Shown piece after piece: positions 26,870 through 35,890 of a stretch of 64,000 nt of DNA. The position numbers and the translations under genes were made by a program. Source of the DNA: Dehalococcoidia bacterium (GTDB lineage: Bacteria > Chloroflexota > Dehalococcoidia > Lucifugimonadales > UBA1123). Each line of letters begins with the position of its first letter. The stretch's first letter is position 1. The notes below the pieces were generated by a model. That model had not been told where the DNA came from. It did not search any database and worked only from the letters and a program-made list of their open reading frames with translations. Location: assembly GCA_021295915.1 (NCBI GenBank), contig JAGWBK010000006.1:37614-101613 (forward strand), written 5' to 3'.

Positions 26870-28657
26870 ATGATAGAAATCGCCCGCATTATCGGTATCG
26901 CGCTCCGCCACAAGTGGAGGCTCATTGGGGCCTACACAAGCATGGTAGGAGCGCTTATTTCGTTCGTGCTGATGCCCAGGTACATGGGGCAGGCTGTGGA
27001 CGAAGTAAAAGAGATGTTCGAGTCCGGCACCTTTACCCAGGATGGCATCGTGACGATCGTCCTGATCATCCTGGGGCTGAGTGCCATCAGGGGAGTGCTG
27101 TCATTCTTCCAGACATACCTGGGAGAGGCTCTATCCCAGATGGTCTCCTACGACATCAGGAACTCAATGTACAACCACGTGCAGCACATGAGTTTCGGGT
27201 TTCATGACAGGTATCACACCGGCGCCCTCATGTCTCGGGCGATCACGGACGTCGAAAACATCCGCATGTTCATCAACATGGGGTTGGTGCGGACACCGTA
27301 TTTCCTAGCCCTGTTCGTCGTCGTAGGCGCAATCCTGTTCATAAAGGACTGGCGGCTGGGACTGATTAGCGCCAGCTTCATGCCGGTAGTGATGATCTAC
27401 TCCGCGATGATCAGGTTGAAGATGCGCAACATCTGGCTCATCGTCCAGGAAAAGATGGCCGAAATGAGCACGGTCCTCCAGGAGAACTTCACTGGAATCC
27501 GCGTCGTAAAGGCTTTCGCCGCAGAGTCACACGAAGAGTCTAAGTTCGAACGTCGCAACCAGGAAGTAGCCGAACACTACATCGAAGCAGAGAAGATGCG
27601 TGCTTCCAGCACGTCCTTCATGCTCTTCACCTTCTTGTTGGCAATGGGACTCATTCTCTTCTTTGGTGGAAGGCGCGTCATCGGCGGGGAAATGACAGTA
27701 GGCGAGCTCGCTGAGTTCATCTTCTACCTCCAGATGCTGCAGATGCCGGTCCGCATGGCCGGATGGCTCGTCAACTCCTACGCACGCGCCGCTTCTGCAG
27801 GCCAGCGACTTTTCGAGATCCTGGACGCCAAGTCACCTGTCCAGGAAGAGGAAAACGCCCGCGAGTTGCGCCGGCCTCGCGGTCGGGTCAGATTCCACAA
27901 CGTTACCTTCAGCTACGATCACACCAGGCGCGTCCTGAGAGGGGTGAACCTGGATGCACAACCTGGCGAGGTCGTTGCCTTGCTGGGCCCGCCAGGAAGT
28001 GGCAAGACCAGCGTGGTCAACCTGATACCGCGATTCTATGACTCAACAGGCGGCTGGATCTCGATCGATGGCTCCGACATTCGCAACGTCACTCTCGAGT
28101 CGTTGAGACGCAACATTGGCATCGTGCAGCAGGACGTATTCCTGTTCACCACCTCGATCCGTGAAAACATCGCATACGGCAATGTTGACGCAACCCAGGA
28201 GATGATCGAACAGGCTGCCAAGATCGCGCAGATGCACGAGTTCATCGAGTCGCTGCCCGACGGATACGACACTCACGTTGGTGAGCGAGGTTCAACGCTG
28301 TCCGGCGGACAGCGTCAGCGAATGTCGATTGCCCGCGCCGTGCTGCTCGATCCGCCGGTACTCATTCTCGACGACTCGACATCCAGCGTCGACGCGCAGA
28401 CGGAGTCGCAGATCAGGATGGCGATGGAATCGGTGATGGAAGGTAGAACGACCTTCGTGATCGCCCACCGACTGAGCACGGTTCACCGAGCTGACAAGAT
28501 CATCGTAATGAAGGACGGCCAGATAGCTGAGCAGGGCACCCACGATGAGCTCGTAGACTACAACGGACTCTACAGGGAGATCTACGATCTGCAGCTTCGA
28601 CCACAGGAAGAGGTTATGCGCGAGATCGAGTCCCCAATCCCTGCGTCAGGAAGCTGA
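26870..28657 (+). CDS. ABC exporter half-transporter A (degenerate ATP site)
   Basis: A 595-residue protein with six membrane helices (about 1-310) fused to an ATPase domain. Walker A is GPPGSGKTS, the signature LSGGQRQRMSIARAVL and the H-loop FVIAHRLSTV. Walker B reads VLILDDSTSSVD, so the catalytic glutamate is replaced by aspartate. This is the pattern of one subunit of heterodimeric exporters such as BmrCD and TM287/288. The start at 26870 (ATG) is 21 bp after a strong GAGGAGG; a TTG at 26837 is an alternative. The partner gene begins 55 bp downstream. Confidence 0.92.
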   Translation: MIEIARIIGIALRHKWRLIGAYTSMVGALISFVLMPRYMGQAVDEVKEMFESGTFTQDGIVTIVLIILGLSAIRGVLSFFQTYLGEALSQMVSYDIRNSMYNHVQHMSFGFHDRYHTGALMSRAITDVENIRMFINMGLVRTPYFLALFVVVGAILFIKDWRLGLISASFMPVVMIYSAMIRLKMRNIWLIVQEKMAEMSTVLQENFTGIRVVKAFAAESHEESKFERRNQEVAEHYIEAEKMRASSTSFMLFTFLLAMGLILFFGGRRVIGGEMTVGELAEFIFYLQMLQMPVRMAGWLVNSYARAASAGQRLFEILDAKSPVQEEENARELRRPRGRVRFHNVTFSYDHTRRVLRGVNLDAQPGEVVALLGPPGSGKTSVVNLIPRFYDSTGGWISIDGSDIRNVTLESLRRNIGIVQQDVFLFTTSIRENIAYGNVDATQEMIEQAAKIAQMHEFIESLPDGYDTHVGERGSTLSGGQRQRMSIARAVLLDPPVLILDDSTSSVDAQTESQIRMAMESVMEGRTTFVIAHRLSTVHRADKIIVMKDGQIAEQGTHDELVDYNGLYREIYDLQLRPQEEVMREIESPIPASGS

Positions 28658-28712
28658 GTAACGCCATGCCTATCTTTCGAACTCAAAAGACCCACTTAAG
28701 GACTGCATTCCC

Positions 28713-30560
28713 ATGATGATGGGCGGCGGAATGGGATTTGGTGGCGGCAGCGCCCGTCGTGGACATCCCGATGAGGAGATGTTCGGCTCCGTTTACGACC
28801 AGCGAGTCGTCTACAGGTTGCTGCCGTACATTTTGCCTTTCAAGAAGCTCGCCATCATTTCGGCGATAGCGATGCTCATCTACACTGGCACGCAGGTCGC
28901 GATTCCATGGCTGATCGGTTATGCCATCGACGACTTCATAGAGTTCGGTGACTACACCGGCCTGACCTGGATGTTCGTCCTGTTCATCGTCATTGCAGCG
29001 GTGAACTGGGTAATGAACTTCGTGATGCAGTTCTCAATGGAGAAGGTTGGCCAGGGTATTCTCTACAACCTGCGACGTGACGTCTTCCACCATGTCCAGA
29101 AGCAGTCGGTCTCTTTCTATGACAGGACCGAAGTGGGCCGCATGATGTCCCGGGTACAGGGAGACGTCGGCCAGCTGCAGGAGTTCGCCGCTCTCGTGGT
29201 CATGACGCTGGGAGAGCTTCTCGGCCTGATTGGAATCATCGTCGCGCTGCTGATTCTCGACGTTCAGCTTGGCCTGATCACGATGGTTGTGCTGCCATTG
29301 CTCATACTAACCATGGTGATCTGGCAGCCTCTTATGCGCAGGGCGTTCGTAGAAGTCCGGCGAACCATAGCGATTGTAAACGGCGAACTCAACCAGAACA
29401 TCACGGGCGTTCGCGTTGTCCAGTCCATGAACCGACAGGACATGAACCTGGGTAACTTCAATAGACTGAACGTCGACCACCGTGAGGCGAATCTGAGTGC
29501 GAGCAGGCTGTCAGCCGGTCTGCTTCCCGTCGTGGACATCCTGACTGCCGTAGCCATTGGACTTGCCATCTTCTTCGGCGCCAGGATGATTGGAGGAGGA
29601 AGCCTGCAGGTTGGTGTTTTGATCGCCTTCATCCTGTACATCCAGCGATTCTTCGATCCCATCCGCAACCTCACCATGATGTACACGCAGCTCCAGCGCT
29701 CGATGGCCTCAGGATCTCGCATCTTCGATCTGCTCGACTGGGAACCTGACCTGGTCGACACCGACGACGCCACCAGTCTTCCGGCAATCCGGGGAGAGAT
29801 CGAGTTCAAGGACGTCAGCTTCAGCTACGTGGAAGGTGAGGACGTACTGAAAGACGTAAACGTCCACATCGAACCCGGCGAAGTCGTCGCAGTCGTAGGA
29901 CCAACAGGGGCGGGCAAGACCACCCTGATCAGTCTGATGTCGCGTTTCTACGACGTCGACCAGGGCCGGGGCACAGTCTCAGTTGACGGCTACGACGTTC
30001 GCAAAGTTGTAAGAGGCAGCCTGGCCAACCAGATGAGCATGGTCCTCCAGGAGCCCTATCTCTTCTCTGGGACAGTCAGGGAGAACATCAAGTACAACCA
30101 CATCGAAGCCACGGACGAGCAGATGATCGCGGCGGCACAGGCCGTGGGCGCCCACGACTTCATTGAGGCACTTCAAGATGGGTACGACACGTTCCTCGCG
30201 GAGCGCGGCGTCAACCTGAGCGTCGGCCAGCGACAGCTACTCAGCTTTGCGCGTGCCATCGTAGCCAACCCGAGGATCCTGATCCTCGACGAGGCCACTG
30301 CCAACATCGACAGCTACACCGAGGTCCTCATCCAACGGGCACTCGAGGAGCTGCTCAAGGACCGCACAGCCGTGGTTATCGCCCACAGGCTCTCCACGAT
30401 TCGGGGGGCAGACAAGATCGTCGTCCTGAACTTCGGAGAGGTGATGGAGGTCGGCAACCACGATCAGCTTATGGAGAAGGACGGCCTCTACGCTCACCTG
30501 TACAAGATGAACTACGCCGCCATCGACGAAGCGCTGCCAGCGTCACGCAACGGTCACTAG
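28713..30560 (+). CDS. ABC exporter half-transporter B (partner with modified signature)
   Basis: A 615-residue protein. The N-terminus MMMGGGMGFGGGSARRGHP is Gly/Met-rich. Six membrane helices follow, then the ATPase with Walker A GPTGAGKTT, Walker B ILILDEATANID with the normal glutamate, and H-loop VVIAHRLSTI. The signature is LSVGQRQLLSFARA rather than LSGGQ. The degenerate signature would face the degenerate Walker B of the upstream subunit, so the pair forms one active and one inactive ATP site. Such exporters move drugs, lipids or peptides outward. No accessory regulator is adjacent. Confidence 0.92.
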   Translation: MMMGGGMGFGGGSARRGHPDEEMFGSVYDQRVVYRLLPYILPFKKLAIISAIAMLIYTGTQVAIPWLIGYAIDDFIEFGDYTGLTWMFVLFIVIAAVNWVMNFVMQFSMEKVGQGILYNLRRDVFHHVQKQSVSFYDRTEVGRMMSRVQGDVGQLQEFAALVVMTLGELLGLIGIIVALLILDVQLGLITMVVLPLLILTMVIWQPLMRRAFVEVRRTIAIVNGELNQNITGVRVVQSMNRQDMNLGNFNRLNVDHREANLSASRLSAGLLPVVDILTAVAIGLAIFFGARMIGGGSLQVGVLIAFILYIQRFFDPIRNLTMMYTQLQRSMASGSRIFDLLDWEPDLVDTDDATSLPAIRGEIEFKDVSFSYVEGEDVLKDVNVHIEPGEVVAVVGPTGAGKTTLISLMSRFYDVDQGRGTVSVDGYDVRKVVRGSLANQMSMVLQEPYLFSGTVRENIKYNHIEATDEQMIAAAQAVGAHDFIEALQDGYDTFLAERGVNLSVGQRQLLSFARAIVANPRILILDEATANIDSYTEVLIQRALEELLKDRTAVVIAHRLSTIRGADKIVVLNFGEVMEVGNHDQLMEKDGLYAHLYKMNYAAIDEALPASRNGH

Positions 30561-30596
30561 ACTTCCCGCCGCGGGCGCGAGCCCAGCGCTGCGAAG

Positions 30597-33500
30597 CTAG
30601 TCCTGCGCTCCGGTCCCCGTTCCCACCACCTGGGCTGACACAAGCTGTGCATACAAGCCGCCCCGCTCGATGAGTTGCGCGTGAGTCCCCTGGTCTACTA
30701 CCTGCCCATCGTCGAGAACAAGGATGTTGTCGGCGTCGCGAATCGTTGACAGCCTGTGAGCAATCACTACAGTTGTGCGCCCCTCCATGAGTCTGTTCAG
30801 CGCATCCCTGACTGTTGCCTCGCTGATGGCATCCAGGTGCGAGGTCGCTTCATCCAGGACCAGCACCGGCGCGTTCTTGAGGATTGCGCGGGCAATCGCT
30901 ATCCTCTGCCTCTGACCGCCCGACAGCTGCATTCCCCGCTCCCCAACCAGTGTGTCGTAACCCTCTGGGAAAGACCCAATGAACTCTGCCGCGTTCGCCT
31001 GCCCCGCGGCCTCTTCGACATCGAAGTCAGTCGCGTCAGGGCGACCGAGTCGGATGTTTTCGCGGATTGTGTTGTTGAACAGGTACGTGTCCTGTGCAAC
31101 CAGGGCGATTCGGCTCCGCAGATCGTCGAGTCGGAACTGCTCGAGACCGTACTCTTCCAGCGAGACTCTACCCCGGTCCGGGTCCCAGAACCGCATCATG
31201 AGGTATGCGCTGGTGGTCTTGCCGGCACCGGACCGGCCCACGACCGCCACGGTCTGTCCCGACCCGATCTCGAATGAGACGTCGTTAAGCGCCTGCGGGT
31301 CCCCCTGGGAGTAAGCAAACTCAACGTCCTCAAAGTTGATAGAAGGAGTCTGGGAAATCTGCTCGGCGGCCTCACTAGACACTCCGGGACCGTCCTGTAC
31401 CTGCACTTCTTCGTCGTGGACTGCAAGTATCCTGCGGGAGGCGGCGAGCGTCTCCATCATCTGCTTCATGGTGCGAGCCAATTCCGTGACCGGACTGAAT
31501 GAAGCCAGAGCCAGCACGCTCACCAAGGGCAGGTAAGTTCGCTCGATCTGCCCGTCGAGCACCAGCCACACACCCATAGCCAGGACCGCGAGGCCTCCAA
31601 GCCCCATCATGGCCTCCATGAAGCCAATCTGGAAAGCCTGGGACTTCTGGAATCGGACCAGGTGGCCGGCGTAGTCCCAGCCCTTATGGGTCAGCTCGTC
31701 GTTTCGGTCAGGCCCGCGTCTGAATGCCGAGATCTCACGCATCCCCTGGATGCTGTCGACCATGAAGGCATGGATATCACCCATGCGCTCCCTAATCTCG
31801 TCTCCGAGTCGTTCGATGCGAGTGTTAGCGAAGTAGGGGCTGACGGCCACTGCAATGAGGAATGGGGCCAGCACGGCAGCAATTGGCCACGCTATGAATG
31901 CCAGCGCCACAAGCAATCCGCCCGGTATTAGAATTGCGACGATCATCGGCGAGATGGCGTGTGCGAAGAAGTACTCGACTGTCTCGACATCTCCTCCGAC
32001 GACGCTGACGAAGTCTCCCGACCGGCGCCTCACCATGTAGGCCGGCGCAAGCGGCTCCAGCTTGTTGTAGAGGTCGATTCGCATTCTAGCCAGGAGCCGG
32101 AACGCCATGTCGTGAGCCTGCCACGATTCCAGGTAGAACAGCAGCGACGAGAGAGGAGCGAAGATGCACACGAGTACAACGAGAGTGGTCAATGGCTCGT
32201 CACGGAACACCGCCCCGACCAGAAGCGCGCTCAACGCGCCGAGCACAATGACCGACCCGTGATGAAGCATTCCCAGCACAAGCGTGATCAGGAACTGGAA
32301 CTTGACAGGTCGGACCAGTCCGAACAGTCGAATCCAGACGTTGAGTGACCTAAGGTTGACCTGTTCGTCCTCCGCCGACGCTGACGGCGGCGGGTGGTGA
32401 TGTCCGTGGCCGGCCGCGAATTGGGAAAGGTCCGGCTCGTGGTCGGAAGACTCATTGGGACGTGCCTGATGCCTGTCGACAGTGACAACCTCCCCGGCTC
32501 CGATCTCTGTTTGCTGTCGCATCAGGCCGGCGTATATCCCATCTGCGGCCATTAGCTCGTTGTGCGATCCTATCTCGACGGTTCGACCCTCATCCAGCAC
32601 CAGGATGCGGTCTGCATTGATGACGCTGGACAGTCTGTGCGCTATGACGAGTGTCGTCCTGTTCTCCATCAGGCGGTCGAGCGCTACCTGGATGACCGTT
32701 TCGTTCTCTGCGTCAACGCTGGACAGGGCCTCGTCCAACAGCAGGATCGGTGCGTCCTTGAGAACCGCTCTCGCAATGGCAAGCCGCTGTCTCTGACCAC
32801 CCGACAGCCGGACGGCCCGCTCTCCGACCACGGTGTCGTAACCGTGCGGCAGATGTGAAATGAATTCATGCGCGTTTGCTGCCCGAGCGGCCTCCTCGAG
32901 ATCCTGCTGGGTCGCGCCCGGTTTTCCGAATCGCAGGTTCTCCGCAACCGTCCCGTGGAACATGTATGTGTCCTGCGTGACGACAGATATGCTGTCCCTG
33001 ATAGTGTCGAGGGGCAAATCACGCAGGTCATGTCCACCCAGCTTGATCGATCCTGCCTGTGGGTCGTAGAACCTATACATCAGCCATACGAGCGTCGACT
33101 TCCCTGCCCCGCTCGCTCCCACCACTCCGAGAGTCTCTCCCTCGCGCAGACCGAACGAGACATCGTGCAGCGCCTGCCTGTGTCCGCCTTCGTAGCCGAA
33201 CGTCACACTCTCGAATGAGACCTCCGGCCTGAGATCAGGAGTTGTGCCACTCAGGGCCGATTCGGACTCCACCACCGAGACCGCTTCGTCCATGATCGCG
33301 AATACGCTCTGGGACGATGAGATCACCGTCATCCCCTGGTGATACAGGTTAGTCAGCTCGCGCATCGGCCTGAAGATCTCCACGCCGAGCATAAGCACGA
33401 TCAGCAGGGGGCGGAGTTCCATGTCGCCGTTGCTGACCCTGACTGCCCCCACGGCCAGTGCGACGGCTGCGCCAATCGCCATGAAGAAGATCGAGGCTCC

Positions 33501-34232
33501 GCTCGTCGCTCCGTTGGCGGCCACGACGCCCATAGTGCTTCTGTACAGATTCTGAGCGCGCTCGGCCAGCGCCCTGCCCCGGCTCTCACTCTGTCCGAAC
33601 GACTTGAGAGTCGCAAGACCCTGCACACTGTCGAGGAAGTCGGCTCCAAGTTCGCCGTAGGACTGGCGACGCCTGAAGCTGCTGTCCCGGTTCCACGTAT
33701 AGAACATGGCCGGGACGGCAAGTGTGAGGAAGGCAAACACCAGGAAGATGATGGCGATGTAGACGTCCAGCGTCACCATGTAGGCGAATATCGCTATAGG
33801 CGCAATCGCCGACACTATGATCTGTGACAGGTACTGGCCGAAGAACGTCTCCAGGCGTTCTATCCCCTCGACCAGCGTAAGTACGACATCGCCCGTCCGG
33901 TTACGGTCGAAGTATCCCGGACCCAGCCTCAGTGCGTGCTCGTACACGTCGCGACGAAGGTTGATCTTGACGACGTTGGCTGTGTGGTGGCTTACCGCGT
34001 ATTGCCAGTACTGGAACAGGCCGCGAACGACTATCAGTACTGCGATAATGGAGAGCGGGAGGAAGAGTGCTGAGAAGCTGGCCTGTCCCGACAGGACCCT
34101 GTAGATCACAACCCCTGAGATCGCCAGTCTTGCGACCCCGGCGCCTACTGCAATCAGACCAAGGACCGCTGCGAACAGGATCCTGAGTCTCACGCCACGA
34201 GTTAGTCCGTATAGACGCCAGTCGAAGTACAT
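30597..34232 (-). CDS. Fused double ABC transporter, CydDC-like
   Basis: A single 1211-residue chain with two complete TMD-NBD units. Unit 1 (about 1-575) has Walker A VVGASGAGKSTLVW, LSGGQRQRLAIARAVL and LLLDEALSSVDAE. A His/Pro-rich hydrophilic linker (AAGHGHHHPPPSASAED) lies near residues 615-631. Unit 2 has VVGRSGAGKTTSAYL, LSGGQRQRIAIARAIL and VLDEATSHLDAIS. Both ATP sites look canonical. Sequence style and order resemble CydD followed by CydC, the thiol/heme exporter needed for bd oxidase assembly, but normally these are two proteins. No cydAB genes are in the window. It is convergent with the preceding ABC genes, with 36 bp between the stops. Confidence 0.9.
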   Translation of the reverse strand: MYFDWRLYGLTRGVRLRILFAAVLGLIAVGAGVARLAISGVVIYRVLSGQASFSALFLPLSIIAVLIVVRGLFQYWQYAVSHHTANVVKINLRRDVYEHALRLGPGYFDRNRTGDVVLTLVEGIERLETFFGQYLSQIIVSAIAPIAIFAYMVTLDVYIAIIFLVFAFLTLAVPAMFYTWNRDSSFRRRQSYGELGADFLDSVQGLATLKSFGQSESRGRALAERAQNLYRSTMGVVAANGATSGASIFFMAIGAAVALAVGAVRVSNGDMELRPLLIVLMLGVEIFRPMRELTNLYHQGMTVISSSQSVFAIMDEAVSVVESESALSGTTPDLRPEVSFESVTFGYEGGHRQALHDVSFGLREGETLGVVGASGAGKSTLVWLMYRFYDPQAGSIKLGGHDLRDLPLDTIRDSISVVTQDTYMFHGTVAENLRFGKPGATQQDLEEAARAANAHEFISHLPHGYDTVVGERAVRLSGGQRQRLAIARAVLKDAPILLLDEALSSVDAENETVIQVALDRLMENRTTLVIAHRLSSVINADRILVLDEGRTVEIGSHNELMAADGIYAGLMRQQTEIGAGEVVTVDRHQARPNESSDHEPDLSQFAAGHGHHHPPPSASAEDEQVNLRSLNVWIRLFGLVRPVKFQFLITLVLGMLHHGSVIVLGALSALLVGAVFRDEPLTTLVVLVCIFAPLSSLLFYLESWQAHDMAFRLLARMRIDLYNKLEPLAPAYMVRRRSGDFVSVVGGDVETVEYFFAHAISPMIVAILIPGGLLVALAFIAWPIAAVLAPFLIAVAVSPYFANTRIERLGDEIRERMGDIHAFMVDSIQGMREISAFRRGPDRNDELTHKGWDYAGHLVRFQKSQAFQIGFMEAMMGLGGLAVLAMGVWLVLDGQIERTYLPLVSVLALASFSPVTELARTMKQMMETLAASRRILAVHDEEVQVQDGPGVSSEAAEQISQTPSINFEDVEFAYSQGDPQALNDVSFEIGSGQTVAVVGRSGAGKTTSAYLMMRFWDPDRGRVSLEEYGLEQFRLDDLRSRIALVAQDTYLFNNTIRENIRLGRPDATDFDVEEAAGQANAAEFIGSFPEGYDTLVGERGMQLSGGQRQRIAIARAILKNAPVLVLDEATSHLDAISEATVRDALNRLMEGRTTVVIAHRLSTIRDADNILVLDDGQVVDQGTHAQLIERGGLYAQLVSAQVVGTGTGAQD

Positions 34233-34440
34233 CGCTCAACTCCCAAGGGTGCCAGCTCCCCCCAACTAAGCGGAGCGATTGTACCGCAGCCTGGATGCAA
34301 CATCAAAGGCAGGCAGAATAACACGGGAGGCGGTCACTATAGCCCTTTAGTCGTACCAGATCGCACCGAACACCTGTCCATCCCCTCTCGTCAGCCAAGA
34401 ACTCCCGGATTCTGGCTCCCCATTAAGGGGTTCGTTGACG

Positions 34441-34867
34441 TCAGTTTGAATCAGCCATCAACGTTTGAACGATCTCTTCCACTTCCTCACGAGTCAGCCC
34501 TGGTTCGGGCTTCGGAATGTCCGCTATGGCCGACTGCACGATCTCTTCCACTTCCTCACGAGTCAAACCCGGCTCGGGATCTGGGATCCTGTCAATCTCA
34601 GACTGAACGATCTCTTCTATTTCCACACGGGTGAGGCTTCGCCTGGGAACAAGCAGACCTCTCATGGCGGACTGTACGATAGCTTCTACTTCATCGCGGT
34701 CCAGGCCGGTCTCAGGTTGGGGCATACTAGCGATCTTCTCATCTACAATCTCACCCACTTCATCCCGCGATAGGCCGAAGACGTCAGGTTCCGGGAAGCT
34801 GGCAATCTCGGCGCGGGCTATCTCCTCGACAATCTCTCGGGATAGCCCCTCGTCGGCTTGGTCGCAG
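34441..34867 (-). repeat. 69-bp tandem repeat inside the lipoprotein gene
   Basis: The coding repeats are also visible in DNA. A 28-bp stretch is identical at 34469-34496 and 34538-34565, exactly 69 bp apart, and diverged copies recur further along with the same period. The freshest copies are at the C-terminal end, which suggests recent unit duplication there. Confidence 0.85.
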
Positions 34868-34941
34868 GCAAGCAGCAGTGCAGGGAGTGCGATGGCCAAC
34901 AGCAAGAGACACAAGGTGAAGCTGGGTTTTCTGTGATTCAT
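34441..34941 (-). CDS. Lipoprotein made of six 23-residue repeats
   Basis: A 166-residue protein. The signal sequence ends in the lipobox LLLAC near residue 26. The rest is six tandem repeats of about 23 residues with consensus G-L-T-R-E-E-V-E-E-I-V-Q-S-x-I-A-x-I-P-x-P-E-P; the last is cut short. Each unit is predicted to be an acidic helix followed by a Pro-rich turn. I do not know this family. Acidic helices on the outer membrane face might bind metals or other helices. The gene is isolated between an ABC transporter and a MarR regulator; the region 34233-34440 on its far side holds no gene. Confidence 0.8.
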   Translation of the reverse strand: MNHRKPSFTLCLLLLAIALPALLLACDQADEGLSREIVEEIARAEIASFPEPDVFGLSRDEVGEIVDEKIASMPQPETGLDRDEVEAIVQSAMRGLLVPRRSLTRVEIEEIVQSEIDRIPDPEPGLTREEVEEIVQSAIADIPKPEPGLTREEVEEIVQTLMADSN

Positions 34942-35165
34942 AAGACCTCTATACGTGTCATGGGGCTGTTACAGAAGTGCGATTCAGTCAGTTTATAAAC
35001 TAATCCGGCCCCAGACACAATGAGTTTTGCAGTGCTGGGCATGGAAAACCCCGCCAAGGTGTCACGCATTAGGTAATTTACCCTGAGAGAATGACTCTTG
35101 CAGGAGTCTTTAGAGAACGTAGACCGCGTGACTAGTGGCCGACATCGGGCAATTCAGAGCATCGC

Positions 35166-35642
35166 TCAGTCGGTAATCTGCATGGCTGCCAGGGCCCTGA
35201 GTATCTCACCACCCGCGTTGCTGACCAGCTCCAGTCCATCTACCGCTCGCGCAAGTTCCCTGTCATCCATCAGGTCGGCAACCATCTGGAGGCGATCCCG
35301 TTCGATACGCCAGAAGCGTTCAAGTACCTGTTGCCCCGTTTTGGTCAACTCGCACATTACGAGTCTTCTGTCGTTAGTATCAGATATGCGGTCGACCAGC
35401 TCCTTTTCAACCAGCCGGTCCACGACGGTGGTCGTTGCGGAAAGGGCCCTCCCGATGTAGATGGCAATGTCCGTCATCCGCACCGGCCCCATGCGTTCCA
35501 GGAGGACGAGCGTCCTTATCTGGGGAATGGTCATTTCCAGACCTTCCCACTCGTCCATGTGCCCACTGTGAATCTGGCGGTTTAGCTGCTCCGCCACCTG
35601 GAAGAACCGAGCTTCGAGCTCCTGCCTTTTTTCGTCTACCAC
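35166..35642 (-). CDS. MarR family transcriptional regulator
   Basis: A 158-residue winged-helix regulator. The recognition region is TIPQIRTLVLLERMGPVRMT, then DIAIYIGRALSATTTVVDRL. The wing follows with KELVDRISDTNDRRLVMCEL, including the D-x-R-R wing tip. It is flanked by N- and C-terminal dimerisation helices. GTG start. Such proteins usually repress their own gene and a neighbour and release DNA on binding a phenolic or similar ligand. A palindromic element directly upstream (35674-35711) is a good candidate for its own operator. The regulated partner is not obvious because the adjacent genes point the same way with wide gaps. Confidence 0.9.
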   Translation of the reverse strand: MVDEKRQELEARFFQVAEQLNRQIHSGHMDEWEGLEMTIPQIRTLVLLERMGPVRMTDIAIYIGRALSATTTVVDRLVEKELVDRISDTNDRRLVMCELTKTGQQVLERFWRIERDRLQMVADLMDDRELARAVDGLELVSNAGGEILRALAAMQITD

Positions 35643-35673
35643 GTAATCCGACCTGGTGTCCCTAACTGCTTTT

Positions 35674-35711
35674 GGAAGGACTTCCGAAGATTCTGAGTAT
35701 TTCCTTCGGAA
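35674..35711. promoter_or_regulatory. Palindromic candidate operator upstream of the MarR gene
   Basis: Two nested inverted repeats lie 32-69 bp upstream of the MarR start. GGAAG-GA-CTTCC occupies 35674-35685. TTCCGAAG (35682-35689) is mirrored by CTTCGGAA (35704-35711) with 14 bp between. They share the half-site CTTCC, as expected for a dimeric winged-helix protein binding its own control region. Confidence 0.5.
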
Positions 35712-35890
35712 AATCGTACTATTCTGTTAGCGGCTATAGTATTGCGTTGCAAATAGTCGCGCAACTCTTATATGCGATCATCGGATTTCGACAAGGTCAA
35801 TGAGCACTACATGACTTTGAACGTTCATGGAACAGCCTGACCAGTTCGCAGGAGAGCCGTGACTGGCCATTCGACCGGTACGCAGAACCC

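Noticed and set aside
34469-34870. Regular DNA repeats that could suggest a CRISPR array
   Set aside because: The period is 69 bp without variable spacers and the repeats encode a protein in one frame; no cas genes are near.
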